Source: JAIXWP01 sp965247015 (GTDB taxonomy: Bacteria > Bacteroidota > Bacteroidia > Flavobacteriales_D > Sanyastnellaceae). Taken from it: DNA of 64,000 nt. Both the position numbers and the translations under genes were made by a program. Under the pieces are notes generated by a model, which worked only from the letters and a program-made list of their open reading frames with translations, searched no databases and was not told where the DNA came from. This document shows, piece by piece, positions 26,101-34,596 of the stretch. The DNA is taken from contig CBDFGG010000006.1 in NCBI GenBank assembly GCA_965247015.1, positions 614,844 through 678,843 on the forward strand. Direction: 5' to 3'. Position 1 is the first letter of the stretch. The number at the start of each line of letters is the position of its first letter.

Positions 26101-27006
26101 ATGGTAAAAATTGCCTACGCTCCTATTTACTGCCATCCTCTTCCTGAAGGACATCGCTTTCCAATGCTCAAGTATGAACTGATTCCTGAGCAGTTGATTT
26201 ACGAAGGAAGCATAAATGAATCCATGATTCACGCCCCTTCAAAGATGAGCGAGGAAGATATATTGCGCGTACATGATTTTTCTTATTGGGAAAAATTGAA
26301 AAACCTCGCACTTGATAAAAATGAAATTCGAAAGACCGGATTTCCATTGAGTGAACAACTCGTAGAGCGCGAAGCCATCATCATGCAAGGCACGTTGGAT
26401 ATGGCATTGCATGCATTGAAGCATGGTTGTGGACTCAATGTGGCGGGCGGTACGCATCATGCGTACAGCGATCGCGGGGAAGGATTTTGCTTGCTCAATG
26501 ATATGGCCATTGCAGCACAATACTTATTGGATAAAAATCTCGTGCAGCGCGTTATGATTATTGACTGCGACGTGCATCAAGGAAATGGAACTGCATCCAT
26601 CTTTGAAAATGAATCGCGCGTATTTACTTTTTCGATGCATGGAGAACATAATTATCCCTTGCATAAAGAAAAAAGCGATCGAGATATTCCGCTTCCTGAT
26701 AAAATTCAGGATGCAGAATATCTCGATTTACTTGAAAAAAATCTCCGTGAAATTATCCCATCATTTCAACCTCAATTTATCTTCTATCAATGCGGAGTAG
26801 ATATCCTTGCATCAGATAAATTGGGACGACTAGGAGTTAGCCTTGAGGCATGCAAACAGCGCGACCAGCTTGTATTTAGTTTTTGTAAAAAATACAATAT
26901 CCCTGTATGTTGCGCCATGGGTGGCGGCTATAGCGAAGACATTAAAATCATCGTTGAAGCTCATTGCAACACCTTTCGTCTAGCCCTTGAATTCTGGGGT
27001 GAATAG
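26101..27006 (+). CDS. Histone deacetylase-family (acetoin utilisation-like) hydrolase
   Basis: About 301 aa from MVKIAYAPIYCHPLPEGHRF. Class II HDAC/AcuC-like features: GGTHHAYSDRGEGFCLLNDM (zinc-site and charge-relay histidines), IIDCDVHQGNGTASIF (metal-binding Asp/His), FQCGVD-type YQCGVDILASDKLG, and GGGYS with the catalytic tyrosine. It would remove acyl groups from lysines or small amides. Transcribed divergently from the CDF gene (54 bp between starts). Confidence 0.88.
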   Translation: MVKIAYAPIYCHPLPEGHRFPMLKYELIPEQLIYEGSINESMIHAPSKMSEEDILRVHDFSYWEKLKNLALDKNEIRKTGFPLSEQLVEREAIIMQGTLDMALHALKHGCGLNVAGGTHHAYSDRGEGFCLLNDMAIAAQYLLDKNLVQRVMIIDCDVHQGNGTASIFENESRVFTFSMHGEHNYPLHKEKSDRDIPLPDKIQDAEYLDLLEKNLREIIPSFQPQFIFYQCGVDILASDKLGRLGVSLEACKQRDQLVFSFCKKYNIPVCCAMGGGYSEDIKIIVEAHCNTFRLALEFWGE

Positions 27007-27011
27007 ATCGA

Positions 27012-27827
27012 TTAAAGTGATTTAATTAAATCAACATAAATTTCTGTCAACGTCACCTCCGCTTTCTTCGCGGTTGCGATAATGTCTTCAATATTGGCAG
27101 GTTTTAGATTGTCGGGATCGCACTCATCCGTAAGTACCGATACGCAACAACAAGGCAGCGACATGTGATTGCATGCGATGACTTCTGGCACCGTACTCAT
27201 ACCAACTGCATCCGCACCCATGATGCGCAGCATGCGATATTCAGCACGTGTCTCGAGGTTTGGACCAGGTACAGATGCATATACTCCTTTGTTGATCTTC
27301 ACACCTTTCTCAGCCGCAATTCTTTCAATGTGACCATTGAGAAGGCTTGAATAAGGTTGACTCATATCTGGGAAACGAGGACCTAGATCATCGAGGTTTT
27401 GTCCGATCAATGGATTGTCTGGTTGCAAATTGATGTGATCATCCAGCAACATTAACTCTCCTTTTTTATATGATAAATTAATAGCTCCAGCAGCATTAGA
27501 AAGCAAGACATACTTGGTTCCCAACATCTTCATCACACGCACCGGCATTACCACTTGTTGCATGGAGTAGCCCTCGTAATAATGGAAACGTCCTTGACAT
27601 GCGAGGACTTTTTTTCCACCTAATTCACCATAAATTAATTTCCCAAAATGAAACTCTACTGTCGAAATTGGGAAGTGTGGAATAACACTATAATTAAATT
27701 CTTTTTCGACTTTTATTTGCTTTGCCAAACCATCCAATCCTGTTCCTAGGATGATTCCAACTTCTGGGGCGTTGATTCCCTTCGACTTCAACCATTCAAC
27801 GCTTTCTTCTAATTCTTCCATACTCAT
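27012..27827 (-). CDS. Purine nucleoside phosphorylase (trimeric class)
   Basis: 271 aa. IILGTGLDGLAKQI (phosphate loop), ACQGRFHYYEGYSMQQVVMP, LLSNAAGAINLSYKKGELML, VYASVPGPNLETRAEYRMLR and ADAVGMSTVPEVIACNHM are the PNP class I motifs. The base-contacting segment reads VLTDECDPDN instead of the mammalian ITNKV, so Asp replaces Asn, which would favour particular purines. It overlaps the upstream glycosyltransferase-like gene by 4 bp and belongs to a three-gene unit with that gene and a rhodanese. Confidence 0.9.
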   Translation of the reverse strand: MSMEELEESVEWLKSKGINAPEVGIILGTGLDGLAKQIKVEKEFNYSVIPHFPISTVEFHFGKLIYGELGGKKVLACQGRFHYYEGYSMQQVVMPVRVMKMLGTKYVLLSNAAGAINLSYKKGELMLLDDHINLQPDNPLIGQNLDDLGPRFPDMSQPYSSLLNGHIERIAAEKGVKINKGVYASVPGPNLETRAEYRMLRIMGADAVGMSTVPEVIACNHMSLPCCCVSVLTDECDPDNLKPANIEDIIATAKKAEVTLTEIYVDLIKSL

Positions 27828-28417
27828 AAATCTAGTGTTTTAATAAGAGAACTTCTTCTTAGATCCTCTTCGTTATCGATATCATTTAGTGTGGGTAAAA
27901 GTGCAAAAGACTTTTCATACTTCTTGCACTTTTCAATTGTTTGTTCTAATACTTTTTCTGTGCTCCATTCAATGTCTTGGAGTAGTGCTGGATGAAAACC
28001 ATTCATTCCAATCAAATAGTATCCGCCATCTTCCGAAGGGCCGAGTACAATTTTATTTTCCTCTAATAAATCAAAAGCTTGATGAAGAATATCCTCGCTC
28101 AAGTCAGGACAGTCGGTGCCGACCATCACAACTTTTTCTGATTGATTTAAATCAAATTCAAACTCAAAGGCTTGGTGCATGCGATCTCCGAGGAGTTCAC
28201 CCGACTGCAATTTATGTGGAATGATTAAATAATCATTGGGGAGCTCACTCCACCAGATGATGACAGAATAGCCTGATTTTTCCGAAGTAGTAATGGTATG
28301 ATGCAGTAAGTGTTGGTATACAGCGAGTGTTTTTTCTGCTCCAAGAGTGGCAGCTAATCTACTTTTTACCTTGCCGAGTTCGGCCGGTCTGGCCATTATT
28401 ATAATTCTATTACTCAT
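27824..28417 (-). CDS. TIGR04282/DUF2064-family nucleotidyl-/glycosyltransferase-like protein
   Basis: 197 aa. Short GT-A fold: IIIMARPAELGKVKSRLAAT (nucleotide loop), VGTDCPDLSEDIL (metal-binding DxD-like), LGPSEDGGYYLIG and IEWSTEKVLEQT. The family was named for its association with radical-SAM/selenodomain genes and has been linked to arsenosugar pathways. Overlaps the rhodanese gene by 8 bp upstream and PNP by 4 bp downstream, so the three are almost certainly one operon. Confidence 0.85.
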   Translation of the reverse strand: MSNRIIIMARPAELGKVKSRLAATLGAEKTLAVYQHLLHHTITTSEKSGYSVIIWWSELPNDYLIIPHKLQSGELLGDRMHQAFEFEFDLNQSEKVVMVGTDCPDLSEDILHQAFDLLEENKIVLGPSEDGGYYLIGMNGFHPALLQDIEWSTEKVLEQTIEKCKKYEKSFALLPTLNDIDNEEDLRRSSLIKTLDL

Positions 28418-28892
28418 AAACGACTACTCCTTTGCTCACCCACTTTCCCCATTTCTTGTTGAAGCCGTGAATTTTATTTGTAGGTCCCTTCTCATCTTCT
28501 ACTTCCTTCCCAACATTTATCCAATTGAAAATACCACCCCAGAGATTGTAGGCTTGCGTATAACCCTGCTCGCGCAGTTTAGCTGTATACTTTCCACTGC
28601 GATAACCGACGCTGCAATAAACAATTATTTTTTTGTCTTTAGAAATGCCATTCATTTTTGAAATATCATCTCCCACCCAAATAGCTCCGGGAATGTGAGA
28701 TACATCATATTCCGCTTTCTCTCGAGTATCCACTATTACAGCATTGTTGTCAAATTGAGCTAATTGAATAATCGGAGCTCTATCTCCTGCCATATCATCT
28801 GCCATTTCTTTAAAAGACTTTTGAGCACAAGCCTGAAGTCCAAATGCTAGAAAAAGAAGAAGGCATATCTTCTTTGTAAATCTGAATGTCAT
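28410..28892 (-). CDS. Rhodanese-domain lipoprotein
   Basis: About 160 aa from MTFRFTKKICLLLFLAFG; lipobox LQAC. Rhodanese core with DTREKAEYDVSHIPGAIWVG and active-site cysteine in VYCSVGYRSG, then NLWGGIFNWI. It would transfer sulfur or bind a thiol or arsenic/selenium-like ligand at the periplasmic face. A second in-frame ATG at 28913 is possible but gives a less typical signal. First gene of the rhodanese-TIGR04282-PNP operon. Confidence 0.83.
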   Translation of the reverse strand: MTFRFTKKICLLLFLAFGLQACAQKSFKEMADDMAGDRAPIIQLAQFDNNAVIVDTREKAEYDVSHIPGAIWVGDDISKMNGISKDKKIIVYCSVGYRSGKYTAKLREQGYTQAYNLWGGIFNWINVGKEVEDEKGPTNKIHGFNKKWGKWVSKGVVVYE

Positions 28893-29021
28893 AATTCTCA
28901 AAATCATTGTCATACTATAAACCTACGAAAATCATACGTGTTCGGACGCATCAATTCTAAAAAAATGGTAACTTTACCCGAAGACCAAGCGTCTATTTAC
29001 GGAGGTCCACAAAATGACCTC

Positions 29022-29029
29022 TATATTTG
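29022..29029 (+). promoter_or_regulatory. -7 promoter box TATATTTG
   Basis: Exact TAnnTTTG ending 6 nt before ATG 29036. It excludes the alternative TTG start at 29027. Confidence 0.5.
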
Positions 29030-29035
29030 TTGCAA

Positions 29036-29656
29036 ATGAAGTATTTTCTTTCCATAATCATTCTGTCTGTTGCTAGTATTTGTGCGCTAGGGCAAAGTCC
29101 TGTGGTCGCTCCAGTTCAGCAACCTAAGGTAGTGCAAGTATCGGGTGTGGTCCTCGCTTCAGACTCGTTGTATCCAGCACAGTTTGTTGGTATTTATCGC
29201 TCTAGAGACTATCGCGGAACATTCTCTGATTTATCAGGATACTTCACACTCCCTGTATTGGCGGGCGATACGCTTCATTTCAGATGTATTGGTCTTAGAG
29301 AAAGCACATTTGTGATTCCTGCAGAGACGCAAGAAACAGCGCTCTCACTTGTTCAATTAATGGAACCAGACACGAGCACTCTTCCAACCGTCTATATCCT
29401 TCCTTATCCTGCACCTCACAAGCTTCGTCAAGAAATTTTAGCCCTCGATCTTCCTGGAGATAATTTTTATGCCTTCCGTCGTGGCAACTCTGCGAGTATT
29501 TCTGATGACCTTGCCGACTTTAGCGACGCCGCCTACGAAAACGCTACATCCACCTTGGATGCACGCTACAACAATGGCTTCAAATCAGGAGGAAATTTAC
29601 TTAGTCAAGCCGCATGGTCTCAGTTCATGAAGACTATGAAAAGAAAAAAGAGGTAA
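29036..29656 (+). CDS. Exported protein with carboxypeptidase-regulatory-like (CarbopepD) domain
   Basis: 206 aa; signal peptide MKYFLSIIILSVASICALGQ. Residues ~35-110 form a CarboxypepD_reg-like beta sandwich (VSGVVLASDSLYPAQFVGIY, GYFTLPVLAGDTLHFRCIG). The C-terminus is helical and basic (MKTMKRKKR). It lies 66 bp before a TonB-dependent receptor that starts with the same domain type, and may cooperate with it or simply share ancestry. No enzymatic motif seen. Confidence 0.78.
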   Translation: MKYFLSIIILSVASICALGQSPVVAPVQQPKVVQVSGVVLASDSLYPAQFVGIYRSRDYRGTFSDLSGYFTLPVLAGDTLHFRCIGLRESTFVIPAETQETALSLVQLMEPDTSTLPTVYILPYPAPHKLRQEILALDLPGDNFYAFRRGNSASISDDLADFSDAAYENATSTLDARYNNGFKSGGNLLSQAAWSQFMKTMKRKKR

Positions 29657-29722
29657 TCTTTTTTAAGTAAGTCATAAAATTTTCGTCGCATTTAGCAGTT
29701 GTAGGGTATTTTTGACTGCTTT

Positions 29723-32299
29723 ATGAATTTCCGCCTCCTCATTTTATTGTGCATTCTTTGCCCGTTAGGACTATGGTCGCAAACGGGAACTATCTCTGGA
29801 TTCGTTCAAGATCCAGATAAGAATCCAGTACCCTCCGTTTTGATTTACGAGAAAACCAATCAAAACAATCGCGTTCTTTCAGACAGCGAAGGCGGCTTCA
29901 AGATTAGTATTCCTGCCAATAGAGACATTACCCTTATTCTTAATTTCCCCGGTATTCCATCTTCAGAAAAGATGGTTCGTGTAGATGCCAATGAGAATAA
30001 AATTATTGTGGTGACATTTGATCCTACTCAGGAAAAAGCACCTGTAGTCATTACCGAGCGACGTCGCCCCGTTTCGATTATTCGTATCAATCCAAAATTA
30101 GCAACCCCACTGCCTACCCCACAAGGCGGTATCGAGGGTTACCTGCTTCAAGCGCCTGTAAATTTTTCTTCAGAATTAAGTTCTAGTTACAGCGTACGTG
30201 GTGGTAGCTTTGATGAAAACCTTGTTTATGTAAACGATATACAGGTCTATCGACCTTTCCTCGTGCGCAGCGGTGAGCAAGAGGGTCTCAGCTTCCCGAA
30301 TGCGGATATGGTGGAAAGCATCAATTTTAGTGCGGGTGGCTTTGATGCCAAGTACGGCGACAAAATGAGCTCAGTTCTCGATATCACTTATGCTCGACCT
30401 GATTCATTTGCCGTGAAGACCATGATGAGTTTATTGGGAGCCAATCTAACCGTGCAGGGCATTTCCAAAAATCAGAAGTTTACGCACAACACTGGTATCC
30501 GATATAAGCGTAATACCTATCTTCTCAATTCATTGGACGTAGATGCCGAATATGATCCTCGCTACACAGATATTCAGAGTTATCTGACCTATCGCCCCCA
30601 AGGAAAATACGGCCCTTGGGAATTTAGTTTCCTTGGAAATTATTCTAGAAATAATTATAACTACATACCAAGAACGAGAGAGACAGATGTAGGAACTATC
30701 AATGAAGCATTGCGTTTGACTGTATTCTTTGAAGGTCAAGAAGAGACACAGTTTGAAACCTATTTCGGTGCATTTTCTACCAGATATAATCCCAACGAAT
30801 TAACCCAACTTCGATTTACCGTAAGCGCATTTCAAACGTATGAAAGCGAATATTACGACATCCTTGGTGCTTATCGCTTGGATGAATTAGAAAGAGATTT
30901 AGGCAGTGATGAATTTGGCGAAGTATTGACCAATCGTGGGGTTGGTGCTTATTTAGATCACGCTAGAAATGATTTGGAAGCAAGTGTATTCAGTCTTACA
31001 CACAGAGGATTCAGAGATTTTGACCGCACCAATCATTTTGTACAATGGGGTGCAGATTTGCAGATTGAAAAAATTTATGATGAGTTGAATGAATGGAGCA
31101 TTACCGATAGCGCTGGTTATGCCTCACCTCGTCCGAATGATAATATCGGCTACACAGATCCATCAGGGCGACCTGTTCAGGGTATCGCCATTCAAGATCG
31201 TATTCGCGCGATTAATGAAGTCAACTCTTCGAGAACGAGCGCATTTATTCAGGACAACTACACTTTTAAAAACGATTCGAATTCGATCATCGGCGCTACG
31301 GTAGGTGTGCGTGCGAATCATTGGAGTTATAATAATGAACTAGTGGTGAGTCCACGCGCAAAGTTTTCTTACACTCCATTTTGGAATCAAATCAGAAAAG
31401 ATAAAAACGGCGATCTTGATACCGTGCGAAAAGACGTGGTATTGAGCGCTAGTTTAGGCTATTACTACCAACCTCCTTTCTATCGTGAGATGAGAGGTTT
31501 TGATGGAGCTGTGAATCCTGATATCCGCGCGCAGCGCAGTATTCACTTCATCGTTGGAGCCGACTATGTTTTCCAAGCATGGAATCGTCCCATCAAAATG
31601 ATTGCGGAGGTGTACTATAAAAAATTGGACAACCTCATTCCTTACGAACTCGAAAACGTGCGTCAGCGCTACTTCGCAGAAAATATTGCTAAAGGATATG
31701 CATACGGTGCAGATCTTATGCTCAATGGAGAATTCATTGATGGAGTGCAATCGTGGGTGCGTATGTCGTATTTGAAAACAGAAGAAGATCTAAGTAATGA
31801 CTTTTACTATTTGTACTTCAACGCTGCTGGTGACACTATTCGACCAGGCTATACTTCTGATCTTGTAAGAGTAGACAGCTTACTTCAAACACCTGGATAC
31901 ATTCCTCGCCCAAGCGACCAGCGATTCAGTTTCTCTCTTCTCTTCTTAGATGAGATGCCACGCAAAAAAGAATACAAAGTATTGCTCAGCTTATTTTTCG
32001 GAACAGGCGTTCCATACGGTCCGCCAACAAGAGACCGCTATCAAGACATTCTTCGCACAAAATCATATTTCAGAACAGACATTGGATTCAGTAGAGATCT
32101 TTTCCTGAAAAAGAAAAAGAACAATGCGTTTAATAGAAATATTGACAAAGGATTGATTTCACTAGAAGTCTTCAATCTTCTTGGTGTCAATAACACCATC
32201 AACTACCAATGGATTGAAGATGTAAACGGAAGACAGTATGGTATCCCTACATATTTGACAGGGCGCCGAATCAATTTGAAATTTGTTTTAGAATTCTAA
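29723..32299 (+). CDS. TonB-dependent outer-membrane receptor with CarboxypepD N-domain
   Basis: 858 aa; signal peptide MNFRLLILLCILCPLGLWSQ. Residues ~22-105 CarboxypepD_reg-like (GTISGFVQDPDKNPVPSVLI). Plug domain ~110-225 (SYSVRGGSFDENLVYVNDIQ). The rest is the 22-strand barrel, ending with aromatic NLKFVLEF. It imports an unidentified ligand with TonB/ExbBD energy. No SusD partner is adjacent. A TATTTTTG box ends 8 nt upstream. Its stop codon overlaps that of fmt by 4 bp. Confidence 0.9.
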   Translation: MNFRLLILLCILCPLGLWSQTGTISGFVQDPDKNPVPSVLIYEKTNQNNRVLSDSEGGFKISIPANRDITLILNFPGIPSSEKMVRVDANENKIIVVTFDPTQEKAPVVITERRRPVSIIRINPKLATPLPTPQGGIEGYLLQAPVNFSSELSSSYSVRGGSFDENLVYVNDIQVYRPFLVRSGEQEGLSFPNADMVESINFSAGGFDAKYGDKMSSVLDITYARPDSFAVKTMMSLLGANLTVQGISKNQKFTHNTGIRYKRNTYLLNSLDVDAEYDPRYTDIQSYLTYRPQGKYGPWEFSFLGNYSRNNYNYIPRTRETDVGTINEALRLTVFFEGQEETQFETYFGAFSTRYNPNELTQLRFTVSAFQTYESEYYDILGAYRLDELERDLGSDEFGEVLTNRGVGAYLDHARNDLEASVFSLTHRGFRDFDRTNHFVQWGADLQIEKIYDELNEWSITDSAGYASPRPNDNIGYTDPSGRPVQGIAIQDRIRAINEVNSSRTSAFIQDNYTFKNDSNSIIGATVGVRANHWSYNNELVVSPRAKFSYTPFWNQIRKDKNGDLDTVRKDVVLSASLGYYYQPPFYREMRGFDGAVNPDIRAQRSIHFIVGADYVFQAWNRPIKMIAEVYYKKLDNLIPYELENVRQRYFAENIAKGYAYGADLMLNGEFIDGVQSWVRMSYLKTEEDLSNDFYYLYFNAAGDTIRPGYTSDLVRVDSLLQTPGYIPRPSDQRFSFSLLFLDEMPRKKEYKVLLSLFFGTGVPYGPPTRDRYQDILRTKSYFRTDIGFSRDLFLKKKKNNAFNRNIDKGLISLEVFNLLGVNNTINYQWIEDVNGRQYGIPTYLTGRRINLKFVLEF

Positions 32300-33222
32300 A
32301 CTCTCCAACCGCGGAGAAACTCTTCAACACCCATTCTTTTTTTGCCTTCGTATTGAAGTTCATGGATGCTGTACCAACCATCGTTGCAAGCAATGCGCAA
32401 GGTTGATTTATGATCTGTTATAAATGTTCCGGGATCGGAAGCCATTCCTGATTTGAACTCGCCTTTATAGATCTTGCAAGTCTTCTCTCCTAGCATCGTC
32501 CATGCACATGGGTATGGTGCCAGTCCTCTTATGAAATTATGAATTTCTTGGCCTGATTTGGTCCAATCAATTTTACAATCGTCTTTGAAAATTTTAGGGG
32601 CGTGCAGAATCTTTTCGCCATTAGAAACAAGCATTTCTTGAGCAACGGCTTCTGCTTTATCGGATGCAATGAGGTCCACTGTTTCTTTCAATGTTTGCGC
32701 TCCCATCACCATCATTTTATCGTGCAGCTCTCCAGCAGTTTCGTTTGGACCAATTGGAAGAATAGCTCTTTTGATCACACGTCCTGTATCGATTTCATGC
32801 TGCAAGAAAAAAGTAGTAACACCAGTTTCAGTTTCGCCATTGATTACCGCCCAATTGATAGGAGCAGCACCGCGATATTTCGGAAGAAGGCTGCCGTGCA
32901 AATTGATGGTGCCAAGCGGAGGCATATTCCATACCATTTCAGGAAGCATTCGAAAGGCTACCACCACAAAGAGATCTGCATTGAGCGCTTTAAGCTCATT
33001 GATAAAACTTTCTTCTTTGAGTTTGAGAGGCTGCAAGATGTGCAAGCCTTTTTCAGATGCGAATTGCTTTACAGCAGATTGTTGTATTTGTTGACCTCTT
33101 CCCGCTGGCTTGTCTGCGACAGTTACCACTCCTACCACCTCATGCGTTGAATCTACCAGTGCTTTCAATGATTCCACTGCAAACTCTGGCGTACCCATGA
33201 AAACAATTCGCAAACTTTTCAT
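32296..33222 (-). CDS. fmt: Methionyl-tRNA formyltransferase
   Basis: 308 aa. The formyltransferase N-domain starts RIVFMGTPEFAVESLKALVD and has GTINLHGSLLPKYRGAAPIN with the catalytic Asn-His motif, then TGVTTFFLQHEIDTGRVI. The C-terminal OB-like domain (APYPCAWTML) binds tRNA. It formylates initiator Met-tRNA. It follows, 2 bp apart, a small membrane gene and the DUF493 gene in one operon. Confidence 0.95.
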   Translation of the reverse strand: MKSLRIVFMGTPEFAVESLKALVDSTHEVVGVVTVADKPAGRGQQIQQSAVKQFASEKGLHILQPLKLKEESFINELKALNADLFVVVAFRMLPEMVWNMPPLGTINLHGSLLPKYRGAAPINWAVINGETETGVTTFFLQHEIDTGRVIKRAILPIGPNETAGELHDKMMVMGAQTLKETVDLIASDKAEAVAQEMLVSNGEKILHAPKIFKDDCKIDWTKSGQEIHNFIRGLAPYPCAWTMLGEKTCKIYKGEFKSGMASDPGTFITDHKSTLRIACNDGWYSIHELQYEGKKRMGVEEFLRGWRV

Positions 33223-33224
33223 GC

Positions 33225-33596
33225 TTAGTCGATGTCGAAATATTGAGAACTTTCCTGATGCGGAGAAGTCACTTTATAAAAATATCTTCCCGAAGAAAGC
33301 TTAGATAATTCAAAAGAAAATTGGTGATCGCCTGTTGGATAATCTCCTTCGCTCACTACAAAAACTTGATTGCCTTCAGCAGTGAATACTTCGACGATAA
33401 GATAGCTTTGTAGCTTAAGGGAAACCTGTATAATACCATGGCCATTTTCCATGATAATAGAGTTTCCAATGCTCGGGTATTTCGCTTGAATTCGGTCTTT
33501 ACTCAACACTCTTATCATGCGCTTGTATAGGACATACACGAGAATGAGTAGCAGTGAAAAAAGTAAAGCGTTCTTAAATATTTCTAGAGCATTCAT
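33225..33596 (-). CDS. Membrane-anchored protein with T9SS-CTD-like beta domain
   Basis: 123 aa. One N-terminal TM (about residues 8-24), then a beta sandwich whose pattern (SYLIVEVFTAEGNQVFVVSE, DYPTGDHQFSFELSKLSSGR, YFYKVTSP) is that of Por_Secre_tail/T9SS type A domains. No signal peptidase site follows the TM, so the protein is probably anchored in the inner membrane. Located between DUF493 (3 bp) and fmt (2 bp). Function unknown. Confidence 0.65.
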   Translation of the reverse strand: MNALEIFKNALLFSLLLILVYVLYKRMIRVLSKDRIQAKYPSIGNSIIMENGHGIIQVSLKLQSYLIVEVFTAEGNQVFVVSEGDYPTGDHQFSFELSKLSSGRYFYKVTSPHQESSQYFDID

Positions 33597-33599
33597 ATC

Positions 33600-33872
33600 T
33601 TATAAACTAATAATGCCTGGAATAGTTCCCGCATTGGTATATCTTTCAAAAATATGATCAGCACTGAGCATTATTTCATAGATGGTCACACTGATATAAT
33701 TTCCGTTGCTGCTTAATCTTGTTTTGAATTCTGCGCTTTCTCCAAAAATTAGTTTGAGTTTGGTAACTCTTTCTTCGTCATTTGGCATCACGAATTTGAA
33801 CATGTACTTACTCGGCCAGCGGTGGATTTCATTCAATCGTGCGCGCAATCTATTTAGCTGTTCCTCATCCAT
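33600..33872 (-). CDS. DUF493-family protein
   Basis: 90 aa with the YbeD-like ferredoxin fold: FKFVMPNDEERVTKLKLIFG, KTRLSSNGNYISVTIYEIML. Possible regulatory ligand-binding domain; role unknown. Start is supported by a TATATTTG box ending 4 nt upstream. First gene of a compact operon with the membrane-anchored beta protein and fmt. Confidence 0.82.
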   Translation of the reverse strand: MDEEQLNRLRARLNEIHRWPSKYMFKFVMPNDEERVTKLKLIFGESAEFKTRLSSNGNYISVTIYEIMLSADHIFERYTNAGTIPGIISL

Positions 33873-33876
33873 AGCG

Positions 33877-33884
33877 CAAATATA
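33877..33884 (-). promoter_or_regulatory. -7 promoter box TATATTTG, 4 nt before ATG
   Basis: Exact TAnnTTTG; spacing to the DUF493 ATG is 4 nt, so the predicted transcript is leaderless. Confidence 0.6.
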
Positions 33885-33922
33885 GTGTTGCAGAATTTAA
33901 TTGGCTTTCTGGAGTAGAACTC

Positions 33923-34585
33923 CTACATCCAAGAAGCTATAATTTTTGTAAAAAACTCGACAATAAAAGAAGGCTGAATTAGCGCAATAAACACGATTCC
34001 TCCAAGCGCTCCATAGATGTGTGCATCATGTGCTACATTGGTTCCACCTCTTCTTTGTAAGTAATGTTCTATTCCAAAAAATATCAATGCTCCAACATAA
34101 GCAGGCATCGGAATGGCGAAAAACATTCGAATCTCTAGCGTTGGAAACATGATCATAAACGCCATGATCACTGCGCTTACCGCACCAGATGCACCTACGG
34201 CATTGTATGAAAAATTATCACCATGCTTGCGCATGGCAGGCAATGATGCGACTACAGCTCCCACTAAATAAAGTAAGATGAAATAGATATACCCCACCTG
34301 AATTCCCCAAAACTGATGATCTGGAAAAAAACGACGGAATATATTGGGATTGGAAAAAACGACTTCAAGAAAAGTTCCGAATGAATAGAATGTGTACATG
34401 TTGAACGCCAAGTGCGCCCAATCCGCATGTAGCAATGTGTGAGATAAAATTCGGTAATACTGTTTGCTGTGCTTTACAGTGTATGGATTAAAAATAAGCT
34501 GCTGATAAAGCGAAGCATTATTAAATGCCATGATAGACACCAGCACGGTGATACCGATGATTACATAAGTAACGATTTCTGTCAT
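33923..34585 (-). CDS. Rhomboid-family intramembrane serine protease
   Basis: 220 aa from MTEIVTYVIIGITVLVSIMA, six TMs. Active-site features: HADWAHLAFNMYTFYSFG (oxyanion His/Asn), AVGASGAVSAVIMAF (GxSG, serine nucleophile) and AHDAHIYGALGG (catalytic His). All canonical, unlike the rhomboid at 23103. It follows a lipoprotein gene and ychF on the same strand, with the start 12 nt after the lipoprotein stop. Confidence 0.9.
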   Translation of the reverse strand: MTEIVTYVIIGITVLVSIMAFNNASLYQQLIFNPYTVKHSKQYYRILSHTLLHADWAHLAFNMYTFYSFGTFLEVVFSNPNIFRRFFPDHQFWGIQVGYIYFILLYLVGAVVASLPAMRKHGDNFSYNAVGASGAVSAVIMAFMIMFPTLEIRMFFAIPMPAYVGALIFFGIEHYLQRRGGTNVAHDAHIYGALGGIVFIALIQPSFIVEFFTKIIASWM

Positions 34586-34596
34586 AGAAATTATTA

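Noticed and set aside
27018..27033. 16-bp perfect palindrome TGATTTAATTAAATCA
   Set aside because: It lies inside the last codons of the PNP gene and is AT-only in the centre; such palindromes arise by chance and no T-tract makes it a terminator.
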